From Aquimarina sp. Aq107 (GTDB lineage Bacteria > Bacteroidota > Bacteroidia > Flavobacteriales > Flavobacteriaceae), in NCBI RefSeq assembly GCF_943733665.1, contig NZ_OX030782.1, positions 1,074,001 through 1,138,000 of the forward strand: a stretch of DNA of 64,000 nt, in the 5' to 3' direction. The notes under the pieces were generated by a model. It made no database searches, was not told the DNA's origin, and saw only the letters and a program-made list of their open reading frames with translations. Numbering within the stretch: position 1 is the first letter of the stretch; each line of letters starts with the position of its first letter. This document shows, in pieces, positions 16,568 through 24,894 of the stretch. Position numbers and translations under genes: made by a program.

Positions 16568-16864
16568 TTATCTAAGAACGATCTTTTTAATGAGTGAGCG
16601 CCCTAAAGCTTCATTTAGATTCGTGATAATTTTTTCTTTACCATAGCTTAATTCTTCTCTAAGAACAGAGGAGGTAAGTTCTATATATAAGGTTTCACGA
16701 TCAAGTTTAATATTTCTCGTATATTTATTTATGGCTGGTCCCATGATTTGTTCCCAAACATCACGTACTTCTACTTTATCCAAACCTTTCTGGAGTTTGT
16801 TTTCATTTACGAATTCTTTGAGCACATCACCAATACTTAGGTTGTCATTTTGCCTTTTAGCCAT
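16568..16864 (-). CDS. DUF721 (DciA-like) protein
   Basis: A 98-residue cytosolic protein that fits DUF721, a family that includes DciA, the replicative helicase loader/operator of many bacteria. Typical segments are VRDVWEQIMGPAINKYTRNI, LYIELTSSVLREEL and a basic C-terminus. It lies directly downstream (zero-base gap) of a small lipoprotein gene and in the recF neighbourhood, which fits a replication role. Whether this short flavobacterial form acts as DciA is not shown by the sequence. Confidence 0.85.
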   Translation of the reverse strand: MAKRQNDNLSIGDVLKEFVNENKLQKGLDKVEVRDVWEQIMGPAINKYTRNIKLDRETLYIELTSSVLREELSYGKEKIITNLNEALGRSLIKKIVLR

Positions 16865-17278
16865 TTATAATTCAATCTTTTTATAAGGTTTGTAAAAGTA
16901 TAGATTTCCAACTTCATTCTTGATAATTAATTGGTTTTCTTTTGCAGATACAAGCGTTTCTTTCCATTCTGATAATGGAGTTGTATAATATATTCTTAGA
17001 CTATCATTTTCTATAGCCAATGTAAAAAATTCTTTGTCTTTTGTAGTTATAAAATTACCACTTAATTGAGGTTGTACCTTTTTACGAATCCCTTTTTTAT
17101 CTTTCACTTCGAAATAATCAATACTTTGATTAAAATTATATTGTTTTTCGATGCCGTCAGACGTAATTACCTTTTCTATTTCCCAATAACCTGAAATATG
17201 TTTTATAAACGTTTCAGGATTAGGTTTAGAACAGGAAGTTATTATAAGAATAAGTATAAATAGACCATTTTTTAACAT
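16865..17278 (-). CDS. small lipocalin-like lipoprotein
   Basis: A 137-residue lipoprotein (lipobox IITSC, Cys16) of all-beta character (GYWEIEKVITSDG, YFEVKDKKGIRKKV, LYFYKPYKKI). The GxW near the start of the mature part is lipocalin-like. It is placed between recF and the DUF721 gene on the minus strand, in one likely transcription unit. The family is common in this position in Flavobacteria, but the function is unknown. Confidence 0.7.
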   Translation of the reverse strand: MLKNGLFILILIITSCSKPNPETFIKHISGYWEIEKVITSDGIEKQYNFNQSIDYFEVKDKKGIRKKVQPQLSGNFITTKDKEFFTLAIENDSLRIYYTTPLSEWKETLVSAKENQLIIKNEVGNLYFYKPYKKIEL

Positions 17279-17298
17279 AAAGATCGTTTTTTAATTAA

Positions 17299-18384
17299 TT
17301 AGGAATCTAGTTTAATAATCTTATAGGATTGTGATATCTTTTTCACAACACTTTCTGTTCGATCAGCGTGCGTATCACTAATAAAAAGTTGTCCAAAGTT
17401 TTGATCATCTACTAGTTGTATAATATGTTCTACACGTTTTTCATCTAACTTATCAAAAATATCATCTAATAGTAATAAAGGGTTTACTTTACTTTGTTTT
17501 TTTATAAAATCAAATTGTGCCAGTTTTAAAGCAATTAAAAATGACTTTTGCTGTCCCTGACTTCCAAATTTTTTTATAGGATATCCTTCAATTTCAAAAG
17601 ATAAGTCATCTTTATGCACACCAACACTAGTATATTGTAACATCCTATCTTTAGAGAGGTTTTGTTCCAATAATGTTAATAGACTATTCTCAGACAATTT
17701 ACTTTGATATCGCAATGACACAGATTCTTTACCTGAGCTAATAGCCTCATAACGTTCTATGAATATTGGGATGAATGTTTCAAGAAAAGCAGTTCTTTTT
17801 TGAAATATGGTATTACCAAGTTCATTTAATTGTTGATTGTATATTTCTAAAGTAGTAGGATCAAAGGTATTATTAGCGGCAAAATACTTCAAAAGCGAGT
17901 TACGTTGGGAAACTACTTTGGAATATTTTAATAATGTGGATAGATATGTTGTATCGCTTTGAGAAATTACACCATCTATGAACTTACGACGAGTATCGCT
18001 TCCATCAGTAATAAGATCTCTATCCGCAGGAGAAATAATGACTAGAGGAAGAAAACCAATGTGCTCACTAAAAGTATCATATGCCTTACCGTTTCTTTTA
18101 ATTACTTTCTTTTGTCCTCGTTTAGCACTTACAATTACTTTTTCTTCTCTATCAGATTTTTCATAGCGTCCTTCTACCACGAAAAAATCAGTGCCATGTT
18201 TAATATTTTGACCAGTAATAGGATTAAAATAACTTTTTCCGAAAGATAAATGATAGATAGCATCCAGAATATTAGTTTTTCCCACTCCATTGTGTCCAAC
18301 AAGGCAATTAATCTTAACATCAAAATCGAAATTCTCCGATTCAAAATTTTTGTAATTGATTAAAGAAAGTGATTTTAGAATCAT
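17299..18384 (-). CDS. recF: DNA replication/repair ATPase RecF
   Basis: SMC-like ATPase of 361 residues that helps load RecA at gaps. Visible are the N-terminal LxNYKNFE segment, Walker A (GHNGVGKTN, about 30-38), the signature FGSQGQQKS (about 270) and Walker B ([13 protein letters not shown]). Full length. It is the first gene of the recF-lipoprotein-DUF721 unit and diverges from a TPR protein gene. Confidence 0.96.
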   Translation of the reverse strand: MILKSLSLINYKNFESENFDFDVKINCLVGHNGVGKTNILDAIYHLSFGKSYFNPITGQNIKHGTDFFVVEGRYEKSDREEKVIVSAKRGQKKVIKRNGKAYDTFSEHIGFLPLVIISPADRDLITDGSDTRRKFIDGVISQSDTTYLSTLLKYSKVVSQRNSLLKYFAANNTFDPTTLEIYNQQLNELGNTIFQKRTAFLETFIPIFIERYEAISSGKESVSLRYQSKLSENSLLTLLEQNLSKDRMLQYTSVGVHKDDLSFEIEGYPIKKFGSQGQQKSFLIALKLAQFDFIKKQSKVNPLLLLDDIFDKLDEKRVEHIIQLVDDQNFGQLFISDTHADRTESVVKKISQSYKIIKLDS

Positions 18385-18492
18385 AAATTACTGATCGTCA
18401 GCAAGTAGCGACTTTTTAGAAATTCTCAAATAAGAAGTGCAAAATATTGAAAAATAACAAATATTTTCGCTTTTAATTATGAATAAAAATTT

Positions 18493-18500
18493 TATTTTTG
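18493..18500 (+). promoter_or_regulatory. TAnnTTTG -7 element
   Basis: TATTTTTG 21 nt upstream of the TPR protein ATG. No clear -33 TTG. Confidence 0.5.
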
Positions 18501-18520
18501 CCGTTCATTAAATATAATTT

Positions 18521-19294
18521 ATGGCAACTTATAAGAAACGAGGATACAAACCAAAAAATAAAGCAGAAGAGGTAGAGCAATTAGAAGACAATTCTACAAC
18601 TGCTGAAGTATTTAATACTTTGGATGAAGGTGCTTCCCGAACTGAAGAATGGGTTGCTGCTAATCAAAAATATATATTTATCATTGTTGGTGCTATTGCT
18701 GCCGTAGTGTTAGGATATCTTGGGTATCAAAAATATATTCAAGAGCCTAAAGAATTAGAGGCTTCTAATGAAATGTTCAAAGCACAACAATATTTTGATA
18801 ATGCAGTAAATGGAAACACTACTGTTAGTGATTCTTTATATACGTTAGCTCTTAATGGAGGAGAAGGGAAATATGGATTCTTAGAGATCATCGAAAATTA
18901 TGGTGGTACTAAGGCAGCCAATCTAGCGAATTACTATGCAGGATTCTCTTACCTGAATATGAAAAAGTATCAGGAAGCTATTGATCATCTAGATAAGTTT
19001 AAGAGTGATGACGAAATGTTAGGTCCACTAGCATTAGGAGGAATAGGTGATGCTTTTGCTCAATTAGATCAGATGGGAGAAGCGTTATCGTATTATGAAA
19101 GAGCAGCAAAAGCTAAGAATAATGAGTTTACTACTCCTAAGTTTTTATTAAAAGCTGCTGTAACTGCAATATCTTTAGGGAAACCAGAATTAGCAGTTAC
19201 TTATTTAGAAAGAATTAAAGAAGAGTTTTCTAAAAGTGTAGAGGCTAATCAGGCGGATGTACATTTAGGAAGAGCTCAAGGAATGCTTAAGTAG
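18521..19294 (+). CDS. membrane-anchored TPR protein (YfgM-like)
   Basis: A 257-residue protein: basic cytosolic N-terminus (1-50), one transmembrane helix at about 51-69, then an extracytoplasmic helical part with TPR-like repeats (NYYAGFSYLNMKKYQEAIDHLDKF, ALGGIGDAFAQLDQMGEALSYYERA). The layout resembles YfgM, a periplasmic chaperone partner of the Sec machinery. It is upstream of ribH, a conserved flavobacterial order with no obvious functional link. Confidence 0.8.
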   Translation: MATYKKRGYKPKNKAEEVEQLEDNSTTAEVFNTLDEGASRTEEWVAANQKYIFIIVGAIAAVVLGYLGYQKYIQEPKELEASNEMFKAQQYFDNAVNGNTTVSDSLYTLALNGGEGKYGFLEIIENYGGTKAANLANYYAGFSYLNMKKYQEAIDHLDKFKSDDEMLGPLALGGIGDAFAQLDQMGEALSYYERAAKAKNNEFTTPKFLLKAAVTAISLGKPELAVTYLERIKEEFSKSVEANQADVHLGRAQGMLK

Positions 19295-19381
19295 TTCATA
19301 GTCTTTGGTTCATAGGTTTTGCAGTAGTATTAGATTACGGTAAAAACTATCAACTTTTCAATAATAAACCATTAACTAAAA

Positions 19382-19879
19382 ATGGCTACAGAAAATAAAA
19401 ATTTATCTCAGTACGATAAAACAACAATCCCAAACTCGAAAAATTTTCGGTTTGGGATTGTTGTTTCTGAATGGAATGAAACCATTACCGAAGGTCTTTT
19501 TCAAGGTGCGTTTGACGCATTGATAGATTGTGGAGCTATCAAGGATAATATTGTACGATGGAATGTTCCTGGTAGTTTTGAGCTTATCTATGGGTGTAAG
19601 AAAATGCAGGAATCATATGATATGTTAGATGCCGTAATTGCAATTGGGAGTGTAATTCAGGGAGAAACTAAGCACTTTGATTTTGTATGTGATGGTGTTA
19701 CTCAAGGGATTAAAGACTTAAATATCCAAAATGATATTCCTGTTATATTTTGTGTACTTACAGATAATAATATGCAACAATCTATTGATAGGTCTGGAGG
19801 TAAACACGGAAATAAAGGAACAGAAGCGGCTATTGCTGCTATAAAAATGGCTCAATTGCGTAAAGATGCAAAGTTTTAA
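19382..19879 (+). CDS. ribH: 6,7-dimethyl-8-ribityllumazine synthase
   Basis: Penultimate enzyme of riboflavin synthesis, 165 residues. Family motifs: FGIVVSEWNETITEGL, WNVPGSFEL, GSVIQGETKHFDFV (catalytic His in KHFD) and GKHGNKGTEAA. The N-terminal 20 residues are a variable extension. The DNA coding for residues 13-29 forms an exceptionally long hairpin (see repeat at 19419-19466). No riboflavin riboswitch is seen upstream. Confidence 0.96.
   Translation: MATENKNLSQYDKTTIPNSKNFRFGIVVSEWNETITEGLFQGAFDALIDCGAIKDNIVRWNVPGSFELIYGCKKMQESYDMLDAVIAIGSVIQGETKHFDFVCDGVTQGIKDLNIQNDIPVIFCVLTDNNMQQSIDRSGGKHGNKGTEAAIAAIKMAQLRKDAKF
19419..19466. repeat. long perfect inverted repeat inside ribH
   Basis: Positions 19419-19435 and 19450-19466 are perfect complements over 17 bp. 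After a one-base bulge (T19436) the inner CGAAAA and TTTTCG also pair around A19443. The hairpin thus has about 23 pairs within coding sequence 37-85 nt after the ATG. No T-run follows, so it is not an intrinsic terminator. Confidence 0.9.
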
Positions 19880-20006
19880 TTGATCTTAAGTGTACCTGCT
19901 TATATCATTATATCCTTTTCTTAATTTAAAAACGGCATCATACTTGCTGTTCATATTTTCAATGTTATTGTAATGCTAAAAGCTTTAGATTACTATGCAT
20001 TTTAAG

Positions 20007-20014
20007 TATATTTG
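20007..20014 (+). promoter_or_regulatory. TAnnTTTG -7 element before the small membrane protein-mutL pair
   Basis: TATATTTG at 20007-20014. An in-frame TTG at 20012 overlaps it and cannot be in the transcript. GTG 20042, with AGAAAGGAG 6 nt upstream, is therefore the start of the next gene. Confidence 0.6.
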
Positions 20015-20041
20015 AATAATATAAAAAGAAAGGAGCATCAC

Positions 20042-20335
20042 GTGAAATTAAGTATCCCTAAAAGAAAAACGAATCGCAGATATAATTATACTCCCCGATA
20101 TTATAAGGGAAAGAGTGATGGTAATATCTATGATTTCGAAAATAGAATTACTAAATATCGTGATACCAGAAATGCAATTGACTTTGGATCTCAATGGAGT
20201 GAAGATCGAAAAGCTAGTAGAAACAGAGGCAATAGAGAGATAAATAAAAGAGTCATTTATATCGCATTTGTGTTAATCTTCATTTTTTTATATTTAATTG
20301 ATTTCGATTTATCCATATTTACTGCCCGACAATAA
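20042..20335 (+). CDS. small single-pass membrane protein upstream of mutL
   Basis: A 97-residue protein with a GTG start and a good ribosome site (AGAAAGGAG). It has a basic, Tyr/Arg-rich N-terminal half (SIPKRKTNRRYNYTPRYYKG) and a C-terminal transmembrane helix (about residues 73-92, VIYIAFVLIFIFLYLIDF). The stop codon touches the mutL ATG (TAAATG), so the two are co-translated. Database entries for similar flavobacterial proteins are, as I recall, sometimes labelled riboflavin synthase subunit beta. Nothing in this sequence supports an enzyme, and the label probably spread from neighbouring ribH. Confidence 0.7.
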   Translation: MKLSIPKRKTNRRYNYTPRYYKGKSDGNIYDFENRITKYRDTRNAIDFGSQWSEDRKASRNRGNREINKRVIYIAFVLIFIFLYLIDFDLSIFTARQ

Positions 20336-22213
20336 ATGTCAGATATCATACAACTATTACCGGATCACGTAGCCAATCAAATAGCTGCCGGAGAGGTAGT
20401 GCAGAGGCCCGCTTCTGTAGTAAAAGAACTATTAGAAAATGCCATTGATGCTAAGGCTGCGCATATCAAATTAATTATTAAAGAGGCTGGTAAAACACTT
20501 ATTCAGGTAATTGATGATGGAGTTGGCATGAGTGTGACAGATGCACGACTTAGTTTTGAGCGTCATGCTACTTCAAAAATTAAATCAGCAGAAGACCTTT
20601 TTCAATTAAATACAAAAGGATTTAGAGGAGAAGCACTTGCTTCAATTGCAGCTATAGCTCATGTTGAGTTAAAGACTAAACAGGAAAATGATGAGGTTGG
20701 AACTGAAATAAAGATAGAAGGGAGTGAAGTAACCTCGCAGGAGGTTTGTGTTACTTCTAAAGGAACTTCTATATGTGTTAAGAACTTGTTTTATAATATT
20801 CCGGCAAGACGCAATTTTTTAAAATCAAATACAGTAGAACTTCGGCACATAATTGATGAATTTCATCGAGTAGCTATGGTACATCCAGATATTAAGTTTG
20901 ATATGTATCATAATGGTAGTGAGGTTTTTAGTTTGCCAGCAGCAAATCATCGCCAGAGAATAGTACACATTTTTGGAGGAAAAACGAATGAGAAATTGGT
21001 TCCAATCGATGAAGAAACCGATTTAGTAAGCATTACCGGGTTTGTTTGTAAACCTGAATATGCCAAAAGAACTAGAGGCGAACAATTCTTTTTCGTCAAT
21101 AATAGGTTTATAAAAAGTGCATACCTTAATCATGGAGTAAATTCAGCTTTCGAAGGATTGTTAAAAGAAAAAACACATCCTAGTTATTTTATTTATCTCA
21201 CAGTGGATCCAACATCTATAGATATTAATATTCATCCAACAAAAACTGAAATTAAGTTTGATGATGAGCATGCGTTATATGCAATGCTACGTTCTACAAT
21301 TAAACACAGTTTAGGGCAATTTAATGTAGCTCCTGTTTTGGATTTTAATAGAGATTCTTCTATGGATACTCCATATGAGTATAAAAGCAAAATGGCCCAA
21401 ACACCGACTATAGAAGTAGACAGAAGTTTTAACCCGTTTAAGGAAGATAAAAAAGAGGATTCATCTTTTTCATCTACAAAGAATTATAATAATTTTAAAA
21501 AGGAATCAGCTGGTAGTTGGGAAAATTTATATGCTGGTTTGGATACGACAGAAATACCATCTAAACAGACAGAGAGTGAGTTTTCCTCTATTCAATTTGA
21601 GAGCTCCGAAGTAACAGGTTCGTTATTTGATGAAGCTCAGGAGACAGAATTAGAGCACAATACTACATACCAGTTAAGAAGGAAGTATATTATTACTACT
21701 ATTAAAAGTGGAATGGTAATAATTCACCAAAATAGAGCGCATCAGCGGGTACTTTATGAAGAGGTACTGCGTAACATTACTATGGCGAGTGCCGTTAGTC
21801 AGCAATTGCTATTTCCATTAAAATTGTCTTTTTCTAAGCAAGAAATACAATTATTAAAAGAGGTTCAAGAACAGTTAGAAAACACAGGGTTTGTTTTTGG
21901 AGAAATTACAGATGGAGAGGTTTCAATATCTGGTATCCCTACAGTTACTACAGAAAGTGAAGTTTCGGTGCTGTTAGAAAAATTAATCAGTGATATAGAG
22001 CAAGAAGTTCCAGATAGTGGATTCTCATTAACCGATCTTCTAGCAAGATCTATTTCGGGAAGTATTGCAGTAAGAACTGGTGTTAATTTAGGAAAAGAGC
22101 AATTACAACATATAGTAAACAGTCTTTTTGCTTGTACAGAACCAACAATAACACCAGATAATAAGCCAACATTCATCACGTTAACAGTAGATGATATAGA
22201 TAAAAAATTTTAA
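20336..22213 (+). CDS. mutL: DNA mismatch repair protein MutL
   Basis: A 625-residue MutL. The N-terminal GHKL ATPase is intact: ENAIDA (35-39), DDGVGMS (60-66), GFRGEAL (95-101), and NIHPTKTEI near 298. After a disordered linker (about 340-440) comes the dimerisation domain. The endonuclease signature DQHAxxExxxxE reads HQNRAHQRVLYE (464-475) here, and the later zinc motifs are also altered (SGSIA for ACxxA, TPDNKP for CPHGRP). That suggests a MutL without its own nicking activity. It lies between a small membrane protein gene and two rhomboid genes. Confidence 0.95.
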   Translation: MSDIIQLLPDHVANQIAAGEVVQRPASVVKELLENAIDAKAAHIKLIIKEAGKTLIQVIDDGVGMSVTDARLSFERHATSKIKSAEDLFQLNTKGFRGEALASIAAIAHVELKTKQENDEVGTEIKIEGSEVTSQEVCVTSKGTSICVKNLFYNIPARRNFLKSNTVELRHIIDEFHRVAMVHPDIKFDMYHNGSEVFSLPAANHRQRIVHIFGGKTNEKLVPIDEETDLVSITGFVCKPEYAKRTRGEQFFFVNNRFIKSAYLNHGVNSAFEGLLKEKTHPSYFIYLTVDPTSIDINIHPTKTEIKFDDEHALYAMLRSTIKHSLGQFNVAPVLDFNRDSSMDTPYEYKSKMAQTPTIEVDRSFNPFKEDKKEDSSFSSTKNYNNFKKESAGSWENLYAGLDTTEIPSKQTESEFSSIQFESSEVTGSLFDEAQETELEHNTTYQLRRKYIITTIKSGMVIIHQNRAHQRVLYEEVLRNITMASAVSQQLLFPLKLSFSKQEIQLLKEVQEQLENTGFVFGEITDGEVSISGIPTVTTESEVSVLLEKLISDIEQEVPDSGFSLTDLLARSISGSIAVRTGVNLGKEQLQHIVNSLFACTEPTITPDNKPTFITLTVDDIDKKF

Positions 22214-22219
22214 GAGTAC

Positions 22220-22978
22220 ATGGGGAGAATTACAGATACAGTAAAAACTTTATTAATAATTAATGTTATCTTTTTTATAGGTGCATTAACTCTCGGAGAT
22301 GCAGCTTTTAGGTTATTTGCATTGTGGTTTCCGAAAAATGATAACTTCCAGATATGGCAGATTATTACGCATATGTTTATGCATAGCCAGTCGACATTTA
22401 CACATATTCTTTTTAATATGTTTATGTTATATATGTTTGGAAGTCACTTAGAAAATTCGGTCGGACAGAAAAAGTTTTTGTTTTTATATTTTTCATCCGG
22501 ACTAGGTGCAGCAGGTTTACAAATTTTGTTTACATATATTCAGTTTTTACCTGGTTATCAAGCGTATCAGGAAGCAGGATTTACAGTTTTAGAGATAAAA
22601 GAATTTTTGAATAACACATTGGCAACAGGGAAGTATACGGTATATCCAAATATTCCTCAAGAAGTAACTGAACAAATGATTGGTTCATACTTAACTCCTA
22701 TGGTTGGTGCTTCTGGAGCTATTTCAGGAGTTATAGTTGCTTTTGCTGTATTATACCCTAATTTGCCATTATATCTTATGTTTATTCCAGTGCCGATAAA
22801 GGCTAAGTATATGGTTGCAGGATACTTTGCTTTAGACTTATTTGGAGGAATAACCGGTCAAAGTATTTATGGGGCAACGAATGTTGCTCATTGGGCGCAT
22901 ATTGGTGGAGCAGTTATAGGGTTTATTACAATGTGGTACTGGAAAAAGAATTCGTTTAATCAAAATCGTTGGAATTGA
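22220..22978 (+). CDS. rhomboid intramembrane serine protease 1
   Basis: A six-helix membrane protease of 252 residues. The catalytic Ser is in VGASGAISG (about 168) and the catalytic His in NVAHWAHIGG (about 235). HMFMHSQSTFTHILFNM supplies the conserved His/Asn of helix 2. It contains an unusually long loop (about 105-160, including KEFLNNTLATGKYTVYP) between helices. Its stop overlaps the start of a second rhomboid gene (TGATG). Confidence 0.93.
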   Translation: MGRITDTVKTLLIINVIFFIGALTLGDAAFRLFALWFPKNDNFQIWQIITHMFMHSQSTFTHILFNMFMLYMFGSHLENSVGQKKFLFLYFSSGLGAAGLQILFTYIQFLPGYQAYQEAGFTVLEIKEFLNNTLATGKYTVYPNIPQEVTEQMIGSYLTPMVGASGAISGVIVAFAVLYPNLPLYLMFIPVPIKAKYMVAGYFALDLFGGITGQSIYGATNVAHWAHIGGAVIGFITMWYWKKNSFNQNRWN

Positions 22979-23874
22979 TGTCACAGATAGACGATTTAAA
23001 ATTGAAGTTTAGGAGTTTTTCGATTATTGAAAAATTGATAACGATTAATGTTGTTGTATTTGTATCGTTTTATCTTATAAATACATTTGCTTACTTATTT
23101 AATTCTTCAAGTGGATTTATAACGGATTGGTTTACCTTTCCTAAAGAACTAGGAGAATTTTTAACGAAACCTTGGTCGATTGTTACGTATGCTTTTTTAC
23201 ATAGTGGATTTTGGCATATAGCATCGAATATGATCATCTTATACTTTTCTGGAAAATATTTCGTTTCCTATCTTACGGGAAAACGTGTGTTGACTGTTTA
23301 TTTTTTAGGTGCAATTATGGGAGCTATATTTTATATGATTTCATATAATTTATTTCCTGTATTTTCTGAAGTAGGTAGTTCTGTGTTACTTGGAGCTTCT
23401 GCATCAGTAATGGCTATTCTAATAGCTACAGCGGCTTATATACCGCATATGTCCGTTAGGTTAATGTTTATTGGTAGTGTTAAGTTTTGGTGGATTGCAG
23501 CGTTTTTTGTGCTATTAGATATTATTCAAATACCTTCTGGGAATGCAGGTGGACATATAGCGCATTTGGGTGGAGCTTTATTTGGTTATTTGTACGCTGT
23601 GCAACTTAAAAAAGGAAATGATATAGGAAGTGGTTTTGAGAAGTTTATGGATGCTATGGTAAGTATGTTTAAACCTAAAAAGAAGAGTCCTTTAAAAACT
23701 GTTCATAAAGCTAAGAAATCTAAAAATACTGTTTCTAAAAAGCCTGGTGCACCCAAAATTAAGAACCCCAATCAAGCCGAAATAGACGCGATATTGGATA
23801 AAATAAGTAAAAGTGGTTACGATAGCCTAACCAAACAGGAAAAAGACTTTTTGTTTAAGGCGGGCAAAGATTAG
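22978..23874 (+). CDS. rhomboid intramembrane serine protease 2
   Basis: A 298-residue rhomboid paralogue. Motifs: FLHSGFWHIASNMIILY (helix 2), LLGASASVMAI with the nucleophile Ser in GASAS, and GGHIAHLGGALFGY with the His. A basic C-terminal cytosolic tail (about 225-298) ends in ILDKISKSGYDSLTKQEKDFL, a short element found at the end of many Bacteroidota rhomboids. ATG 22978 is chosen over the upstream TTG 22969 because it gives the usual TGATG coupling with rhomboid 1. Confidence 0.92.
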   Translation: MSQIDDLKLKFRSFSIIEKLITINVVVFVSFYLINTFAYLFNSSSGFITDWFTFPKELGEFLTKPWSIVTYAFLHSGFWHIASNMIILYFSGKYFVSYLTGKRVLTVYFLGAIMGAIFYMISYNLFPVFSEVGSSVLLGASASVMAILIATAAYIPHMSVRLMFIGSVKFWWIAAFFVLLDIIQIPSGNAGGHIAHLGGALFGYLYAVQLKKGNDIGSGFEKFMDAMVSMFKPKKKSPLKTVHKAKKSKNTVSKKPGAPKIKNPNQAEIDAILDKISKSGYDSLTKQEKDFLFKAGKD

Positions 23875-23876
23875 GT

Positions 23877-24893
23877 ATGAGAAAGCTGATAAATAAGATA
23901 GTATTCTTTATCAATTCATTGGTAGCTTTTGCCTTATTGATGTCTTATTTATTACCCTATGTTTCTCCTCAAACATTTCCTTTATTATCTGTATTAAGTC
24001 TTGCAGTTCCTATATTAATTGTTGTTAATGCATTATTTCTGCTATATTGGGCTGTCCTTCTTAAGCGTAAAATGTTATTGTCATTGATCGTATTGGTTTT
24101 AGGAATATCTCATGTAACATCTTTATATAAGTTAAGTGGGAAATCATCAGATAATACAGATAAAACACTTTCCTTACTTAGTTATAATGTACACGCATTT
24201 AATCGATTTAAATGGATTGATTCGGATCAAATACCAAAAGAGATTTCAGAATTAGTAAAAACCGAAAATCCTGATATTTTCTGTGCGCAGGAATTTTATA
24301 ATAATCCTGATATAGATTTTACACAATATGATTATAAATATGATTATTTTCATCATCGCAGTAAAGAACTAGCATTAGTTATATTTTCTAAATTCCCTTT
24401 TATAAACAAAGGTTCATTAAGTTTTGAAAAAACCGCTAATAATGTCATTTTCGCTGACATTGTTGCAGATGAAGATACAGTGAGAGTTTATAATGTTCAT
24501 TTGCAATCTCACGGTATTAGTACTAAAACAGATGATCTGGCTAAAGCAGATTCTCAAAAGTTATTAAAACGTATCCAGACTTCTTTTAAAAAACAACAAA
24601 GTCAAGCAGAGCAACTTATTGATCATATGAAGTCATCACCATATAGAAATATTGTAATGGGTGATTTTAACAATACGGCATATTCTTATATCTATGATAA
24701 AATAAAGTCAGAAGATTTGCAAGATACTTTTAAAGAAGCGGGTAAAGGTTTTGGGAAAACCTTTAATTTTGAGTTATTTCCAGCTAGAATTGATTTTATT
24801 TTAGTTTCAGATGAGACAGAAGTAATTGGTTTTAAGAGCTATGATGTGGAGCTCTCGGATCATTATCCAATATCTTCTAGAATCAAGCTTTGA
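23877..24893 (+). CDS. membrane-anchored endonuclease/exonuclease/phosphatase family protein
   Basis: A 338-residue protein with three N-terminal transmembrane helices (to about residue 85) followed by an EEP domain. Motifs: LSYNVHAFNRF, CAQEFY (metal Glu), YNVHLQSHG, MGDFNNTAYS and SDHYPI (catalytic Asp-His). The catalytic domain should face outward after an odd number of helices. Nuclease and phosphatase activities cannot be told apart from sequence. It starts 2 nt after the second rhomboid gene and closes the mutL-rhomboid operon. Confidence 0.88.
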   Translation: MRKLINKIVFFINSLVAFALLMSYLLPYVSPQTFPLLSVLSLAVPILIVVNALFLLYWAVLLKRKMLLSLIVLVLGISHVTSLYKLSGKSSDNTDKTLSLLSYNVHAFNRFKWIDSDQIPKEISELVKTENPDIFCAQEFYNNPDIDFTQYDYKYDYFHHRSKELALVIFSKFPFINKGSLSFEKTANNVIFADIVADEDTVRVYNVHLQSHGISTKTDDLAKADSQKLLKRIQTSFKKQQSQAEQLIDHMKSSPYRNIVMGDFNNTAYSYIYDKIKSEDLQDTFKEAGKGFGKTFNFELFPARIDFILVSDETEVIGFKSYDVELSDHYPISSRIKL

Positions 24894-24894
24894 T

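Noticed and set aside
19419-19466. ribH hairpin as an intrinsic terminator or riboswitch
   Set aside because: It is inside the coding frame, lacks a following T-run and has none of the conserved FMN riboswitch segments.
20036-20045. TCACGTGAAA resembling half of a parS site
   Set aside because: Only about 11 of 16 parS positions match, the two arms are unequal, and it overlaps the ribosome site and GTG start of a gene 10 kb from parAB.
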